In this document: positions 63,681 through 64,000 of the stretch, piece after piece
Layout of the letters: each line of letters starts with the position of its first letter
How positions within the stretch are numbered: position 1 is the stretch's first letter
From: Gimesia sp.
GTDB taxonomy: Bacteria > Planctomycetota > Planctomycetia > Planctomycetales > Planctomycetaceae
Reading direction: 5' to 3'
Length of the DNA: 64,000 nucleotides
Assembly (NCBI GenBank): GCA_002706765.1
Contig: PAJV01000024.1
Span: forward strand, 188,092-252,091
Made by a program: the position numbers and the translations under genes
The notes under the pieces: generated by a model
Told to the model about the DNA's origin: nothing
The model's database searches: none
The model's input: only the letters and a program-made list of their open reading frames with translations

Positions 63681-64000
63681 TATTGAATCTCACTTCTGCA
63701 AAAAAAGAATTAACTTCGATGTATTAATTAAGTCGAGGCACTGAGATTGGTTGATTAGGCAGGAACGTTTACCGACTATCAGCACACCACTTTACATCGT
63801 CTAGTGCAGAATCCATTCACAGAGACGTTTCACACTTCTTGTAAAATCGGGCTTTCACAACGGTTACATTTTTCAAAAGTCTCGAAAATGCAATCATTTA
63901 TCAAACCTGAATCAGGTTGCCAGCATTATACTGAGTTTATGTGTCCGAGATCAAATTTGATATTCAGAACGTCAGATATATTGGCTTGTGTGACAAATAC
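63681..64000. other. right-edge non-coding region, 320 bases
   Basis: This stretch follows the DUF1573 start codon and runs to the end of the window. It is AT-rich near 63690-63740 and presumably contains the DUF1573 promoter on the minus strand. No firm -35/-10 pair, RNA gene or coding frame was identified. Confidence 0.4.

Overview
The window looks like chromosomal DNA of a planctomycete, most like the Gimesia/Planctomyces group. This is inferred from gene content, not from a marker gene. Support comes from an adjacent cytochrome/DUF1549/LamG/DUF1553 gene and Tat-targeted DUF1501 gene, a DUF1573 protein, many lipoproteins and long signal peptides, a Ser/Thr kinase with a membrane anchor, the futalosine menaquinone route, and lpxB, which implies an outer membrane with lipid A. 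No rRNA, tRNA, CRISPR array, insertion sequence or prophage was seen. Most genes are chromosomal housekeeping or envelope genes.

Layout. 1-377: 3' end of a GH15/phosphorylase-kinase-like gene. 394-4973 (minus): sugar isomerase-like gene, xseA, xseB, coaX and a shortened mnmE. 5114-7888 (plus): large secreted protein. 7904-20866 (minus): scpB, a lipoprotein, a secreted esterase, an SLC13 transporter with RCK_C-type domains, a cysQ-like nucleotidase, a Gfo/Idh oxidoreductase, lpxB, rplU and RNase E/G. 21742-25141 (minus): a small regulatory phosphotransferase set, hpf, EIIA, HPr and enzyme I, with no sugar permease nearby. 25687-29685: a cysteine-free FmdB-like protein, a beta-propeller-like protein, an SLBB polysaccharide export lipoprotein and a Cys/Pro-rich lipoprotein. 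29932-33320: an HD-GYP-like/PAS/GGDEF protein and an IclR regulator divergent from the DUF1553/DUF1501 pair at 33450-37989. 38162-39508: type II NADH dehydrogenase. 39567-44282 (minus): a metal ABC transporter operon in which both permeases carry C-terminal DtxR/MntR-like domains. 44400-48233 (minus): a double alpha/beta-hydrolase and proC. 48522-55087 (plus): mqnA, mqnC, an ABC exporter pair whose permease is fused to a CPBP protease, and an amidohydrolase that may belong to the futalosine pathway. 55255-63680: two unrecognised cytoplasmic proteins, a methyltransferase, apt, a Ser/Thr kinase, a short CbiX and a DUF1573 protein.

The strongest candidate for an unusual system is the metal transporter operon. 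Its order (binding protein, ATPase, permease-repressor, permease-repressor) matches chlamydial ytgABCD, whose YtgCR protein is known to be cleaved to free a DtxR-like repressor. Chlamydiae belong to the same PVC superphylum. Here both permeases have the extension. A perfect 22-bp palindrome sits at the expected transcription start of a TTGACA-N16-TAAAAT promoter just upstream, which suggests a self-contained metal-sensing loop. Other points of note are an HPr with Glu at the Ser46 position, an MnmE lacking its C-terminal Cys motif, an FmdB-like protein with no zinc ligands, and an HD-GYP domain that has lost part of its signature.
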